Positions 48,543-59,464 of a stretch of 64,000 nucleotides of DNA are shown here, piece by piece. The stretch spans positions 1,240,001 through 1,304,000 of the forward strand of contig JAFEKR010000008.1 of assembly GCA_019022495.1 (NCBI GenBank), in the 5' to 3' direction. A program made the position numbers and the translations under genes. The stretch is from Epichloe hybrida. Its lineage: Eukaryota > Ascomycota > Sordariomycetes > Hypocreales > Clavicipitaceae. The notes beneath the pieces were generated by a model that did not search any database, was not told the origin of the DNA, and saw nothing but the letters and a program-made list of their open reading frames with translations. Within the stretch, counting starts at the first letter, position 1. Each line of letters opens with the position of its first letter.

Positions 48543-49658
48543 CTACGTTTGTATGCGAATGTGCAAATCGCTCACCACAGGCCGATGGTCCGAGAAGCGA
48601 ATCTGGTCATCAAAGCTGTTGGCTAGCACGCCAAACGTCTCGACCTTTGCCGTCGTCGGCTCCTGGACGAACAAGAAATCGATCCTCTGTGGGTGCTCAC
48701 CGGACTCCCCGAAGCTGGTGTACGTCAAGTGATTACCATAGTGTTTGCTCTCGGGGACGAGGTCAGACACATCGGACATGCCGGACCCGGGCGCCGTCAT
48801 CATCTTGTATGCCTCGTCGTCAGGCTGGCAGTTGAAATCGCCGCCGACGAGGACCGCCGAGGGCGGCGGTTGCGCCGTACCTCTGGCGCGGCTCCATTCG
48901 TCGGCAAATTCGATGAGGAGCTTTGCGCTGTTCTTGCGCGCCTCCGCGCCCACATGGTCGAAGTGTGTGCTCATGACGACGACCTTTGCATCCGTGGCTC
49001 GATGCGAGAAGAGTCCGATGGTGACGATCCTGTTGAGCGCGGCGTCCCATCCGCGAGACGGCGTGCCGGGCGTGCTGCTCAGCCATCTTGTCTCGCTGTG
49101 CTCGCAGGCCCAGGCATCAGAGCGGTAGAAGATGGGCGAGAATTCCTCATCTGTTTCGCCTTTGCCGCGACCACGACCAATGTGCGCCAATGGCTTGCCC
49201 AGCTGCGCCTGGATATCGTTCAGCTGCGAGTACAGGCTCTCTTGGAGACAGAGGAAGGGGCTCTCGTGGCCGGCCGAGATGAATCGGAGCTGTGCGCAGA
49301 CCTTGGGACACCGCACCTCCCATGGCTGCTCGCCCAGAACCCGCTCGCTCTCGTTGGTCGCGAACCGGATATTGAAGCTCACTAGCCGCAGGGGCATCGT
49401 CGCATGGTGCGTCTCCGTCTCAATGCCGCCCATGGTCACAGAGGTTTCGGGCGATATGATCTGCTGCTCCTGCTGGCCGCCCAGTCCAAGTTGTCGGTTG
49501 GAGGTTTGCCGATTGCTGGAGAAGAAGTGGCTGCTACACCAGGATGGCAGTAGCACACCAAAGAGGAGGAGACACGAGGCGAGGCCCACTTGGAAATGGC
49601 TCGACGACCTGATTTCGCGCCTTTGTGCAGCCAGGCCATGAGCAGTTGTGGTCCTCAT
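48543..49658 (-). CDS. Endonuclease/exonuclease/phosphatase (EEP) fold protein with an N-terminal membrane anchor
   Basis: A single-exon frame of 371 residues from the ATG at 49658; an in-frame GTG nine codons upstream is not used. A hydrophobic segment near 24-42 (VGLASCLLLFGVLLPSW) suggests a signal anchor, so the catalytic domain would face the secretory lumen or outside. The domain starts near 90 with the EEP hallmark blocks in order: LRLVSFNIRFA (metal-binding Asn), LCLQES (catalytic Glu), MSTHFDHVG, VGGDFNCQPDD (Asp and Asn), RIDFLFV and a final FSDHRPVVSDL (Asp-His). All expected catalytic residues appear present. The family covers DNases, sphingomyelinase-like and inositol-phosphatase-like enzymes, and this sequence resembles fungal EEP proteins of unassigned substrate. 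The second AT-rich island begins only about 260 bp upstream of the start codon. Confidence 0.87.
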   Translation of the reverse strand: MRTTTAHGLAAQRREIRSSSHFQVGLASCLLLFGVLLPSWCSSHFFSSNRQTSNRQLGLGGQQEQQIISPETSVTMGGIETETHHATMPLRLVSFNIRFATNESERVLGEQPWEVRCPKVCAQLRFISAGHESPFLCLQESLYSQLNDIQAQLGKPLAHIGRGRGKGETDEEFSPIFYRSDAWACEHSETRWLSSTPGTPSRGWDAALNRIVTIGLFSHRATDAKVVVMSTHFDHVGAEARKNSAKLLIEFADEWSRARGTAQPPPSAVLVGGDFNCQPDDEAYKMMTAPGSGMSDVSDLVPESKHYGNHLTYTSFGESGEHPQRIDFLFVQEPTTAKVETFGVLANSFDDQIRFSDHRPVVSDLHIRIQT

Positions 49659-49915
49659 GGACCGGGAATCCGAGCAAGGGAGCACCAGGAGGAGGAACCA
49701 CGACGGCCGCCAGAGTGCAGGGTAGGTGAGTCGGGCGAGACGAAGTTGACGGCTTCAAAAACGCGGGACCATGATGCGTGTGCGCGTGTGTTCGGCTAAA
49801 GCAGGGGGACGTCAAAGTATATTTCTTTGAAGTTGGTTCCGACAACGGCTGGGGAAAGCAGGTTGGTTGGTTGGTTAGTTGTATTCATTACGCTGGCTAG
49901 AAACCCAAAGGGTTA
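49659..49915 (-). promoter_or_regulatory. Short upstream region of the EEP gene, up to the second island
   Basis: About 250 bp of normal-composition DNA, including a GGTT tetranucleotide repeat (about 49861-49876), separates the start codon from AT-rich island sequence. Confidence 0.4.
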
Positions 49916-49943
49916 CGTGGCGCCACTAGAGAATTTCTAGTGG
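49902..49943. repeat. Cluster of three inverted repeats at the island junction
   Basis: AACCC-AAA-GGGTT (49902-49914), the perfect palindrome GTGGCGCCAC (49917-49926) and CCACTAGA-GAATT-TCTAGTGG (49923-49943) follow one another exactly where composition changes from balanced to AT-rich. Confidence 0.7.
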
Positions 49944-51435
49944 AGTAGTAACTATAAGACCTAGTATCCTACTCTAGTCCTTATTCTTTCCCCCCCCTAT
50001 AGTATATAGTAAATTATAATATTCTTTAGCCTCCCTCTATAAGGGGATTCTAGAGAGCTTTATTTTACTTATACTTATACTCTTTTTAAGCTCCCTAGTG
50101 CCCTCTTATCCCCTATACCCTCTAGTTACTCTCTAGAGTCCCTATTATAGTATACCTATAGCCTACTAGTTCTCTCTTCCTTTTTTAGCTTCTCCCTTAG
50201 CTTCTCTTTATTCTAGCCTCTCTCTTAGTTTCTCTTATAGCTTTCTCCTTAGCTTAGTGCTATATATAGCTTTTAGTCCTCTTTTCTATCCTATTTATAT
50301 TTCTATAGGGGGTTTTTAAAAAGGGGATTATAGTAAAATTATTATAATAATAGGTTATAGTTCTATTAATAATTTAGGATATAAATAATGCTTTATATCT
50401 TATACCTAAGGGTTAGTGGTTAATTAACTCCTAACTAATATAGGCTAGCCTAGCTTTATACTTATTCTTAGCGCCTTATCCCTTTCCTTAGCTTCTTTAG
50501 CTTTTATCTTAAGGGCCTCTTACCTAGCTTACTACCTTTCTAGTTATTTACTATTAGTAATAGTAATATTATCTTTATTTACCTAGTAGAATTATTTTAG
50601 GATATTTACTTAGAGAATTATTTAAGCTATATTAACCACTATATCTAGGTCTCCTAGGAGCTCTTTTAGGCTTATTACCTTAGTTTTAATATTCTATATA
50701 GCTTCCCTTTCTTCCTTAAGCCTAGGGCACTATAGTAGTATATAGTCAGAGCTTTGCACTACACTACATCTTGTAGTTTTTTTTTTTCTAACAAATAATT
50801 CATATCTAATCTTAGAAAATATATAGAGATATAAAAACTTGATTTTTAGATAGATAACTTAAAAACTACAGTGTAGTTATATACAAAGGTGGGTCTATAA
50901 GTGGGTCCTCGGGCCGTAAATTAGAAAAACTACATTTTACTACATTTTAGCACTTAAAAAATACTACAAATGTAGTATTTATGATTTATGGAGCAAGGGC
51001 CCACTTTTAGACCCGCTCTTATATATAGTATTTTTCTTAGAATTTATCTCTATACAATCACGTAATTTTTAGGATAATACCTTTAATTATAAGCTAGATA
51101 TAAAAATAAATAAAAATACTACAAGAAATACTACACTACACGAGTGCAAAGCTCTGTATATAGTTAGGGGTTTATTATTTATTAAAGTTATATAGGTTAT
51201 AGTTAGGTAATTCTACTATATCTTATTTATATAGAGTAGCATTTAGTCTAATCTTACTTATTCTAATTTAGGTAATTATAGCGCATATTACCTTATATAA
51301 TCTAGTGTACTTATCTAGAGTCCTTAGGGTTATATCTAGCTAGATTCTTTTTAGGTATACCTTACTCTTACTATTATTAGCTATTTATCTCTCTTACTGA
51401 ATCTCTATAGTCTTTTCCTTAATATATTAGATAAT
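49944..51435 (-). mobile_element. 3' part of a Tad-like LINE, split by a MITE
   Basis: Minus-strand LINE remnant. Reading right to left from 51430 gives a block like the conserved C-terminal part of Tad-group LINEs: ICAIIT, then a degraded RTG-like IRISKIRLNATLY. Beyond the MITE (50747-51156) the frame continues as YIL-CPRLKEERE. This is the His/Cys motif downstream of the RNase H domain. The rest down to about 49944 would be the 3' UTR. The upstream continuation is at 59465-60486, because copia-C was inserted between them. Confidence 0.65.
50739..51164. mobile_element. 410-bp hAT-type MITE, copy A
   Basis: The element spans 50747-51156. Its terminal inverted repeat is CAGAGCTTTGCACT at the left, with its complement AGTGCAAAGCTCTG at the right. 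The 8-bp duplication is TATATAGT (50739-50746 and 51157-51164). There is no coding capacity. The interior has ACTACA/TGTAGT motifs near both ends and the GTGGGTC core in both orientations (near 50901-50919 and, inverted, near 50999-51014). It lies inside the LINE. Confidence 0.93.
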
Positions 51436-51742
51436 TATCGGATTCACAGGGTATTGAATTCAATGTAATACAGTCGTAAGCCCGAAGAATAGTATCGTCA
51501 TCGATTATCTATTCTAGGCTACGTGATCTATTATTATAATTAATTAAGTTATAGGAAAAGAGAGGTAAAAAGCTAGAAGTTATAATACATAAAGGGAAAA
51601 GGGGTTACGTGTTTATATCCCTATATTTCCTAGCTAATTAACGTGCTAGGTTATAGGTTACGTATAAGGTCCGCGCGTAGCCTAAGCTTCTGCTAGGTAA
51701 TTATAGCTATGACGCATAATTAATATTACCTTTATTCTAATA
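51436..51742 (-). repeat. Left (3') LTR of copia-C
   Basis: About 307 bp. The outer (left) 80 bp are intact, the inner end mutated; the terminal TG/CA bases are themselves altered to TA. Confidence 0.88.
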
Positions 51743-54700
51743 CTAGAACTTCTCTCTTTTAACATAATTATTAATATATAATATTAATTATAGAAATAAA
51801 AAAAGGAATAATAAATTAAGAATATAATTAATAGGGAATATAAGAAAAAGAACTTATAGCCTATCTAGGTGTATAGTTACTAATAAAAGGGAAATAATAA
51901 TCTTGCTTAGCCTATAAGCCTATGTAAGGATAAGTAAGTCCTTCTAAATCCCTTCTTTTCCTTAAAATAACATATATACCACCCTATAGCGCGTATATAA
52001 TATCTTCCTCCTCCTTAGCAATACCTTTATTCTCCTATACACTACTATTAATTTCTATAGTCTACTAGGAGGGCCTAGTAAGCTAGTGTAGTTATAGCTA
52101 CTAGGGATATTAACTATAGGGGTGTAAATCCCCTATATATTACTATCTTATCCTTATAGCTACCCTCCTAGAGAATTACTTTTTCCTCTTACTACGTATA
52201 TATTACGCGTAGGTAACCTATCCCTCTATCTAGATAGTTATCTAGTTAGTTAAGATAAAGCTCTTAAGAGCCTTATTAGGTAATACCTTTATAAAGGCAT
52301 TAGCTAGGTTATTCTCTTTATTAATCTATTAGATCTCGTAGAGTTCTTAGTGTTTATATAACTATTAAAGGGCTATAATATTAATTATTAGGCGTTTCTC
52401 CTTTGTTATACTAAGCTTAATAAGGCACTTATATAAGAAGTATGAATTCGTATATGTAATAACTAGGATCTTTAGGAGCTTTAGTTAGTTAGTAACTAAG
52501 TTTAGGGTGGTTATGATTGCGTAAGCTATATTAACACTAGCTACTATGCTATAGACTTCTAAGGTAAGCACGCTTTATATAACTCTCTTACTCTTTATTA
52601 AGCTAAAGTGTATAATATTGCCTTTAATTATAAACTTACTATTAGTGTAGTCTTTATTTACTAGGACAAGTATATATCCTAGTTATAAGGATAGGTCCTA
52701 GTTATTAGCAAAGGATCTATCTATAAAGGCAAAGAGCTTTACCTTCTTAAGGTTAATTAGGATAAATATTAGACCTCTCTCTAGGTAATTTATTTACTAC
52801 TTTAGGTAGTAATTAAGGGCTTTTACGTCCTCTAGGGTTAGCTCCTAGTGTTATATAGTAATAGATAAGTTAAAGCAAGCCTTTAGTTAGTAAATTAAGG
52901 TAATATAAGCGCCTTAGGCCCTCTGCTTAATATATTTATGCTTTAAGTTAGTTATTAGAACTAACTCTAACTTATTACTCTGCCCTTTCTACTAGATCTT
53001 AATAGTATTATTCTCTAGTGAGATAATGCTACTATTAAATATAAGAGGGTAGTCCTAAGTTAGGAATTGCTTTAGCTTTACATTAAAGCCTACTATAGCA
53101 AGCTAGGTCTCTTCCTTCTTAGAGAACTTCTTATCTAAGAGGCTAATTATATTATTAGTCTATATTCTAATATAGGCAAAGTTAGGGCTTTTCTTTATAG
53201 TTATAAGCAGGCAAGGATTATATATAGAGGTTTTTATCTAGAGGTTCTCTCTATGATACTTGTAATACGTAACCCACTAGTATGTTCCTGCCTTTATAAG
53301 CCTATAGAGGGGTTTTATAACCCTTAAGATTATACTAGGCGGGTAGAGATACTATATCTAAATTAGTAAGCGCGCTAGGATTAGCCGCTCTAGTAATATA
53401 TAGGCTTGTATATAAGCCTAATAGATATCTCTTAGCTAGATAAGGAATTTCCTTAATCTTACTAATAAGGCTATTATAAGGATAAGATGTTAGCTTGCGC
53501 GTTAAATTATTAGGGCCTGTGTAAGAATAGCCTATTTCCCTTTATCCTTATACCCTTAGATTATAAGGTATAACTTTTCGTAGGGTTCCGTTGTCTTACC
53601 CTTAATCTTATTAATAATCTAGGAATTAAAGATTTAAATTCCACTATATTCTTTCTTATTAAACATAATAAATTTAAACATACCTTACTTAATTAGAGTG
53701 TTAATTTCCGCTTTTATTAATAGCTTAAAAGGTTTACTAGGGGTCTTAATGATTCCTTCCTTACATAGCTTAATTATAAGAGCTAGGTTACTATATTCTT
53801 TTACTAATAGGAAGGTATTAGCACCTTAAGGCATTATAGGAGGGTTCTTCCGTAGCCTTTTACGTCCTTGCTTTAGTAGTATTAGTAGCACTATATTCTT
53901 ATTATAAGCCTCTTACCCTTTTTCTCCTTTCTCTTTACTAGGCTTTACTATTTTCTTTCCACTAGGATTATTATAGTAAGGCTTAATAGATATTAACCTA
54001 AAGGTCTTTAGGCCTCTAGGTATATTAAGTGTATAGCTTTCTCTAGTAATTACTAGTAGCTTATATAGACTTACCTATCCCTTACCTTCTTACTAGACCT
54101 TAACCTTTAATCTAAGTAGTAGGCTAAGGGTCTTTAAGGTATCTAGGCTATTGCGTTTAGTAAGGGCCTTATTAACCTTCTAGATAGCGTAAAGTCTCTT
54201 AATCTCTTTAGTAGCCTTCTATACTATAATTACATGCTATGTAATATTAGGTAATAGTAAGGACTTATTTATTATGTATAGGTAAGCTCTAAAGATAAGG
54301 AGGGTTAGGATAAGGCTATTAGGGCTTATAGTGTTATTTAGGGCCTTAATTACTATTTAAAGGGTAATAGGTTCTAGCGTTATAGGGCATTTACATCTAA
54401 TTATATTATAGGCTCTTTAGAGCGGCCTATAATACCTTTTAACCTTCCCTATGCTATAGTGTGCCTTAATAGGGACTTCCTTAATTAAAATTAATATTAA
54501 AGCTATAAATTATCTAAATTTATTACTATAGAAGTTTATTCTAGTGTCTATAATAATAAAGTCTAGGGGGCCTAGGTAAGTATTAATCTAGCATATTTAG
54601 AGGGCTTCCTAGGTTGTTTTTATAGAGATATTATTAAGGAATTTCACTACATTAAACGCTATAGCTATATTTATAGTATAGAGTGTAAGGTAGTTACTAT

Positions 54701-56619
54701 CTAGGTAGAAGATATTTACTATTACTTTATAGTTAAAGCTATACTTATCCTTTAGGGTAAACTTAAAGTAATTAGGGCTATTTACATACATCTAGTATTA
54801 GTAGTAAATCCTTATTAGCTCCCTAATAGCTTTAATATTAATATTATGCCTTAATTTATAAAGAACCTTATGTAAATATTAGATTAATAGATATCTAAAG
54901 CGGCGGTGTAGTTACTATAGCTTGCCTTCTATAAGGTAGCTCTAAGCAACTACTTCTTCTTTCTATATAAGAAGCATCTAGGCATACCCTTATTTACATA
55001 TAATAGGTACTTTAATGTTTCCTTGTTATAGTGTGTTCTTAGAGATATTAAAGTTAATCTTTAGATAGTCTATATTATTAAGGGATAAGAGAAATAGAGT
55101 GTTTATAGGGATAACCTAGAAAAGGATATTTTTAAAGGGAGTAAGCATATTAGCTAATCTAAGCGTAATAATTAGGTGTCCTACGCTAAATCTAACTAAT
55201 GCCTTTTTCTCTGTTAATTTATTAAGCTATAATATAGGTATTTAACATTATAAAGCAAGGAATTAAGGGTGCCTTACTGTAGAGAACTTTGCGGCTCCTA
55301 TATTAGGCATAATCCCTTAGAATATTACATAGGAATAGCAATCTTCTAATATAAATGTTACTAGGGCTTTATTTATGAGTTCCTGCTAAAAGAGGTCTTC
55401 TTTACTTAGGCTATAATATGCTACTTACTTTGTTAGGAATTAAACCGTTTTCTTGCCATTAATATAGGTTTTATGTGTAAAAAAGCTTATAGGTACTAGC
55501 CTATCTGTATTATTAGGGCTATTATTAAATCTACTGCTCTTTATATACTAAGTAATTTTGTTATTAATAAGGGGTTAGGACTTGTGTTCTCTCTTATACT
55601 AAGTAAGGAATAAATAATATAAGTTATTAGTTAGATTTGTAAGGTAGTGGTTCTTAAAGCGTTAAAACGCCTTCTTATAGTTCTCTTTAGGGTGCTTAGA
55701 TAACTAGTATCCTTCCTTGCTATATATATAGCACTTCTTTATATAAGGAGTACCTCCTCTTTCTTATAGTTTTAAGGGGTATTAGGTCTCTTTTCCCTTC
55801 CTATTATATCTTTAGTTAGTCTAGAATTACTCTAGGGTTATAGCTTTAGTTAGGAACTATTAATAGTTCTTCTTCTCTTCCTTAATAAAATAAAGGGTTA
55901 TTTTAATCTATTTATAAAACTCTTATAGTCTATCTAGCGGATCTATAATCGCTCCTTTACACTCTAGAATACTATAATAAGCTCTAATAAGTTAATTCTA
56001 GAGTGCCCTTTTAGTTTAGCTTACTTTAGGCATTACTTATTATAAGATAGCTAGTCTTTCTATAAGTTTATTAAAGCATTTAATTATTAACTTACTTAGA
56101 TTATTATTTATTATTCCTTATAGGGAAGTATTATTCTACTCTAGCAAATATCTTTGCTATATATCCTTAGTTTTAAATCATTCTCTTATACGCCTAATAA
56201 GCGTTAGGAGATCTTATAGTTATCTAGGTTTAGAGAGGTAGTTTATATAGTATTATAGTACTTTGCCTTTAAGTATAACCTTAAAAGCATAACTAGCTTA
56301 TTTAGGCTAGATATTAAGTAACTTACACTTTCTACAGAATATTTAAAGCTTTAATTCAAGGATATTATAGTTATTAGCACTATAGAGTTATTCTTTAGGG
56401 TATACCTTAGATAGGTTAATAATTTACTTTAGTAAAGGTCTCTAGGTTTATAGGGGTCCTCTAGGTGTTTCCCTTTATATTTATAGAAGGGGTAGTAAGG
56501 TTTTTAGGAAGTAAGAGAGTAGCTTTATAAGTAGCACCCTTAGGGCTTATTATTCCCTCTAATCCTCCTCTTCCTTATATTAGGAAGGAGGAATTATAGC
56601 TTTTTAAGCTATACTAATA

Positions 56620-57045
56620 GGGGCACTCAGAGCTTTGCACTACACTACATCTTGTAGTTTTTTTTTTTCTAACAAATAATTTATATCTAATCTTAGAAAA
56701 TATATAGAGATATAAAAATTGGATTTTTAGATAGATAACACAAAAACTACAGTGTAGTTATATATAACAGTGGGTCTAAAAGTGGATCCTTGAGCCGCAA
56801 ATTAGAAAAACTACATTTTACTACATTTTGGCACTAAAAAAATACTACAAATGTAGTATTTGTAATTTGTGGAGCAGGGGTCCACTTTTAGACCCACCCT
56901 TATATATAGTATTTTTCTTAGAATTTTCCTCTATAAGATCACGTGACTTTTAGGATACTACCTCTAATTATAAGCTAGATATAAAAATAAATAAAAATAC
57001 TACAAGAAATACTACACTACACGAGTGCAAAGCTCTGGGGGCACT
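56620..57045. mobile_element. 410-bp hAT-type MITE, copy B
   Basis: The element spans 56628-57037, exactly 410 bp like copy A, with the same CAGAGCTTTGCACT inverted ends. The 8-bp duplication is GGGGCACT (56620-56627 and 57038-57045). The sister copia-B has a single AGTGCCCC (complement of the duplication) at the matching place near 19796-19804, an empty site that proves insertion. Confidence 0.95.
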
Positions 57046-57529
57046 ACTAGCCCTAGATAGCATAGGTTACCTCTATTAGTAACTCTCTTACTTAGGGGCA
57101 TTATTAGTAGTGTTACTAGGGTAATATTACTAACTTACCTCTAGTAAAGGTATAGGCAGGGGAGTCACCTGCAGATGCTTGCAAATAGTATCCTTAGGCG
57201 GTCTTAACTCCAGGTTAATTAACCTTCCTAGGGGAGATTAGCTAGGCCTTCCTAGAGGGGATTAACTTAGTCTTCCTAGGGGAGTCTAGCTTATTAATCC
57301 TTTTAATAGTAATTATACTAACAAACAAGGTAACAGGGTAAGTTACCTAGTTCTAATATTACTATTATCTAGTAAATTATAGAAGAACTCTTTATTCTAT
57401 AAATTCTTTTAGAAGCCTATATACTTCTTCCTAGCCTCTTTAATTTCTTTAAGAGTCCAAAATCTAAATTCTTCTTAGTTTACTACTTCTTTAAGGTTAT
57501 TTGCTATCTTAGTACCTCTTCTAACGGTT

Positions 57530-58339
57530 ATATACACTCTATTGATTTTTAATTTTTTTTGGGGTCATTGGCTGTGGCCAATGCATCTAATTTTCAAGGA
57601 ACCAAAAAAATTACTAGCAATACCTAGCTAGTGCCACATGTAATAACCAAATTTAATAATTACTGTATTATTAGGTAAAACATTAAGGAATAAGCTTTAA
57701 GCCACAAATTTAGGGGCTAAAAAGTTAATATAAAGTTTGTAACAAACTTTATAGCTATAATTACGCAAGAGTCATAATTCGCGACCGCAGTCAAACTCAA
57801 ATCCATTCGAGTTTTACTTATAGCATAAATTAACGTGATTCTCTCTTCCTCTGCGACCGTGTTTGTTCCATCTCTCTCTGTAACATCTCTTCCATCTTAC
57901 AACTTGTCCTTTAAAGCTCCAAGGTAAACCAAAAAAAAAACACAACTTATCCTCAATTACAGCCAATCCAATTCCAAACTAACAGACGCACTGCATCCAT
58001 TACATCACTAAGTAGGTCATGGGCTACTAATTAACCAATTAACAACTAACTAATCAGATAATAGTATAGCCAAAGGTGATAAAAAAGACACCGCACTATC
58101 TAAAATATTAAATAATATTATAGAAGAGAAGAAAGGTAAAGGAAAGGAAAGGGAAGATAAATCTGACCTAAAGATAATTAATAGTATCTATAATATAAGG
58201 GAGAAGATATTAAAAAATAAGGGCAAGCCTAATAATAAGCTTTGCAAGGCAAATAAAAAGAAGTTGAAGGAATGGGGTGTTAGGGTGTAGTAAGCTAAGC
58301 AGTTTTACCTTGTACTCAGGAGGGGATATACACTCTATT
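57530..58339. mobile_element. 782-bp insertion with a 14-bp target duplication inside copia-C
   Basis: The insert 57544-58325 is flanked by ATATACACTCTATT at 57530-57543 and 58326-58339. Copia-B has the uninterrupted complement near 19303-19316, so the boundaries are secure. There are no inverted ends. The left end has T-rich GATTTTTAATTTTTTTT, which on the minus strand is an A-rich tail. Together with the long target duplication this suggests LINE-mediated retroposition of a minus-strand transcript. On the plus strand near 58070-58290 is a Lys-rich open stretch of about 75 codons (KKDTALSKILNNIIEEKKGK onward) ending in TAG, without an obvious start. Composition is less RIP-shifted than the surroundings. 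Source unknown. Confidence 0.8.
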
Positions 58340-59157
58340 ATAAAGAAGATAGTCTTAAAGTCTGTTCTATAAAAGGTCTCTCCCTTCTACAAACTTATCC
58401 CTTAACTATTCGTAAAAGTTATTACTAAATTTAGAGAATAGTGTTTTTCCAAATAACCCTTGCTTCTTATATTATTTAGTCTTCATAAGGATATAAAGAC
58501 TGATTTCCTTAGGTATTGTTATCTCTTTATGTTTAGAACTTCCTATTTATTAGAGTAGTTCTTCTATAATATGTTATTAAAGCCTTATAGAGATATAGGG
58601 GTATAAGTTAGTATAAATAGGGGTTTTTCCTTTATTAAGGTATTTATTATTATCTCCTATTTTAACGCCTTCTATAGCATTATTATAGCTATTAGTCTTG
58701 CTAGGAACTCTAAATTAACTAGAGGTCCTAGATAGTTTAGCTACATCTAATATTCTAATTAATTAAGGGAGGCAAATCTTATAATATAAGGAGAAAAAGG
58801 GGTATAACTATGATTATATAATGTATTTTGGATGTAAAGGATTATAAGGTAAGGTAGTTAACTTTAAATACATAATAGAATGCATAATAAAGAAAGATAA
58901 GGGGATAGCTTAGCTACTAGTATTAAACCTTTCTTTATTATTTTAGAGTCTATATAGATATAGATATTAATACTAAAGTAAGAAGAGAGCTATATAGCCT
59001 ATATTATACCTTTCTATTAGCATAACTTATTATTAAACATAGCCCTCCTATTTTATAGGGTAAGTTATTATTAAATAAGCTACCTCTTCTAATTAACCTT
59101 GCTAATTTATGGTGTTTAAAGACTATGTGGTTATCTGTGAAGGTAACTACTAATTAG

Positions 59158-59464
59158 TATTAGATTTACAGGGTATTAAATTCAATATAATACAGTTGTA
59201 AGCCTAAAGAATAGTATTATTATTGATTATTTATTCTAGGCTATGTTATCTATTATTATAATTAATTAAGTTATAGGAAAAGAGAGGTAAAAAGCTAGAA
59301 GTTATAATATATAAAGGGAAAAGGGGTTGCGCGTTTGTGTCCCTATATTTCCTAGCTAATTAACGTGCTAGGTTATAGGTTACGTGTGGGGTCCGCGCGC
59401 GGCCCGAGCTTCTGCTAGGTAATTGCGGCTGCGACGCGCGATTGATATCACCTTTGTTCCAACA
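59158..59464 (-). repeat. Right (5') LTR of copia-C
   Basis: About 307 bp. The outer (right) 130 bp keep GC-rich sequence (GGGGTCCGCGCGCGGCCCGA); the left, inner part is mutated. Confidence 0.92.

Noticed and set aside
48693..49385. 230-codon frame antisense to the EEP gene
   Set aside because: It is a mirror of the well-supported minus-strand gene, whose catalytic motifs are all in order.
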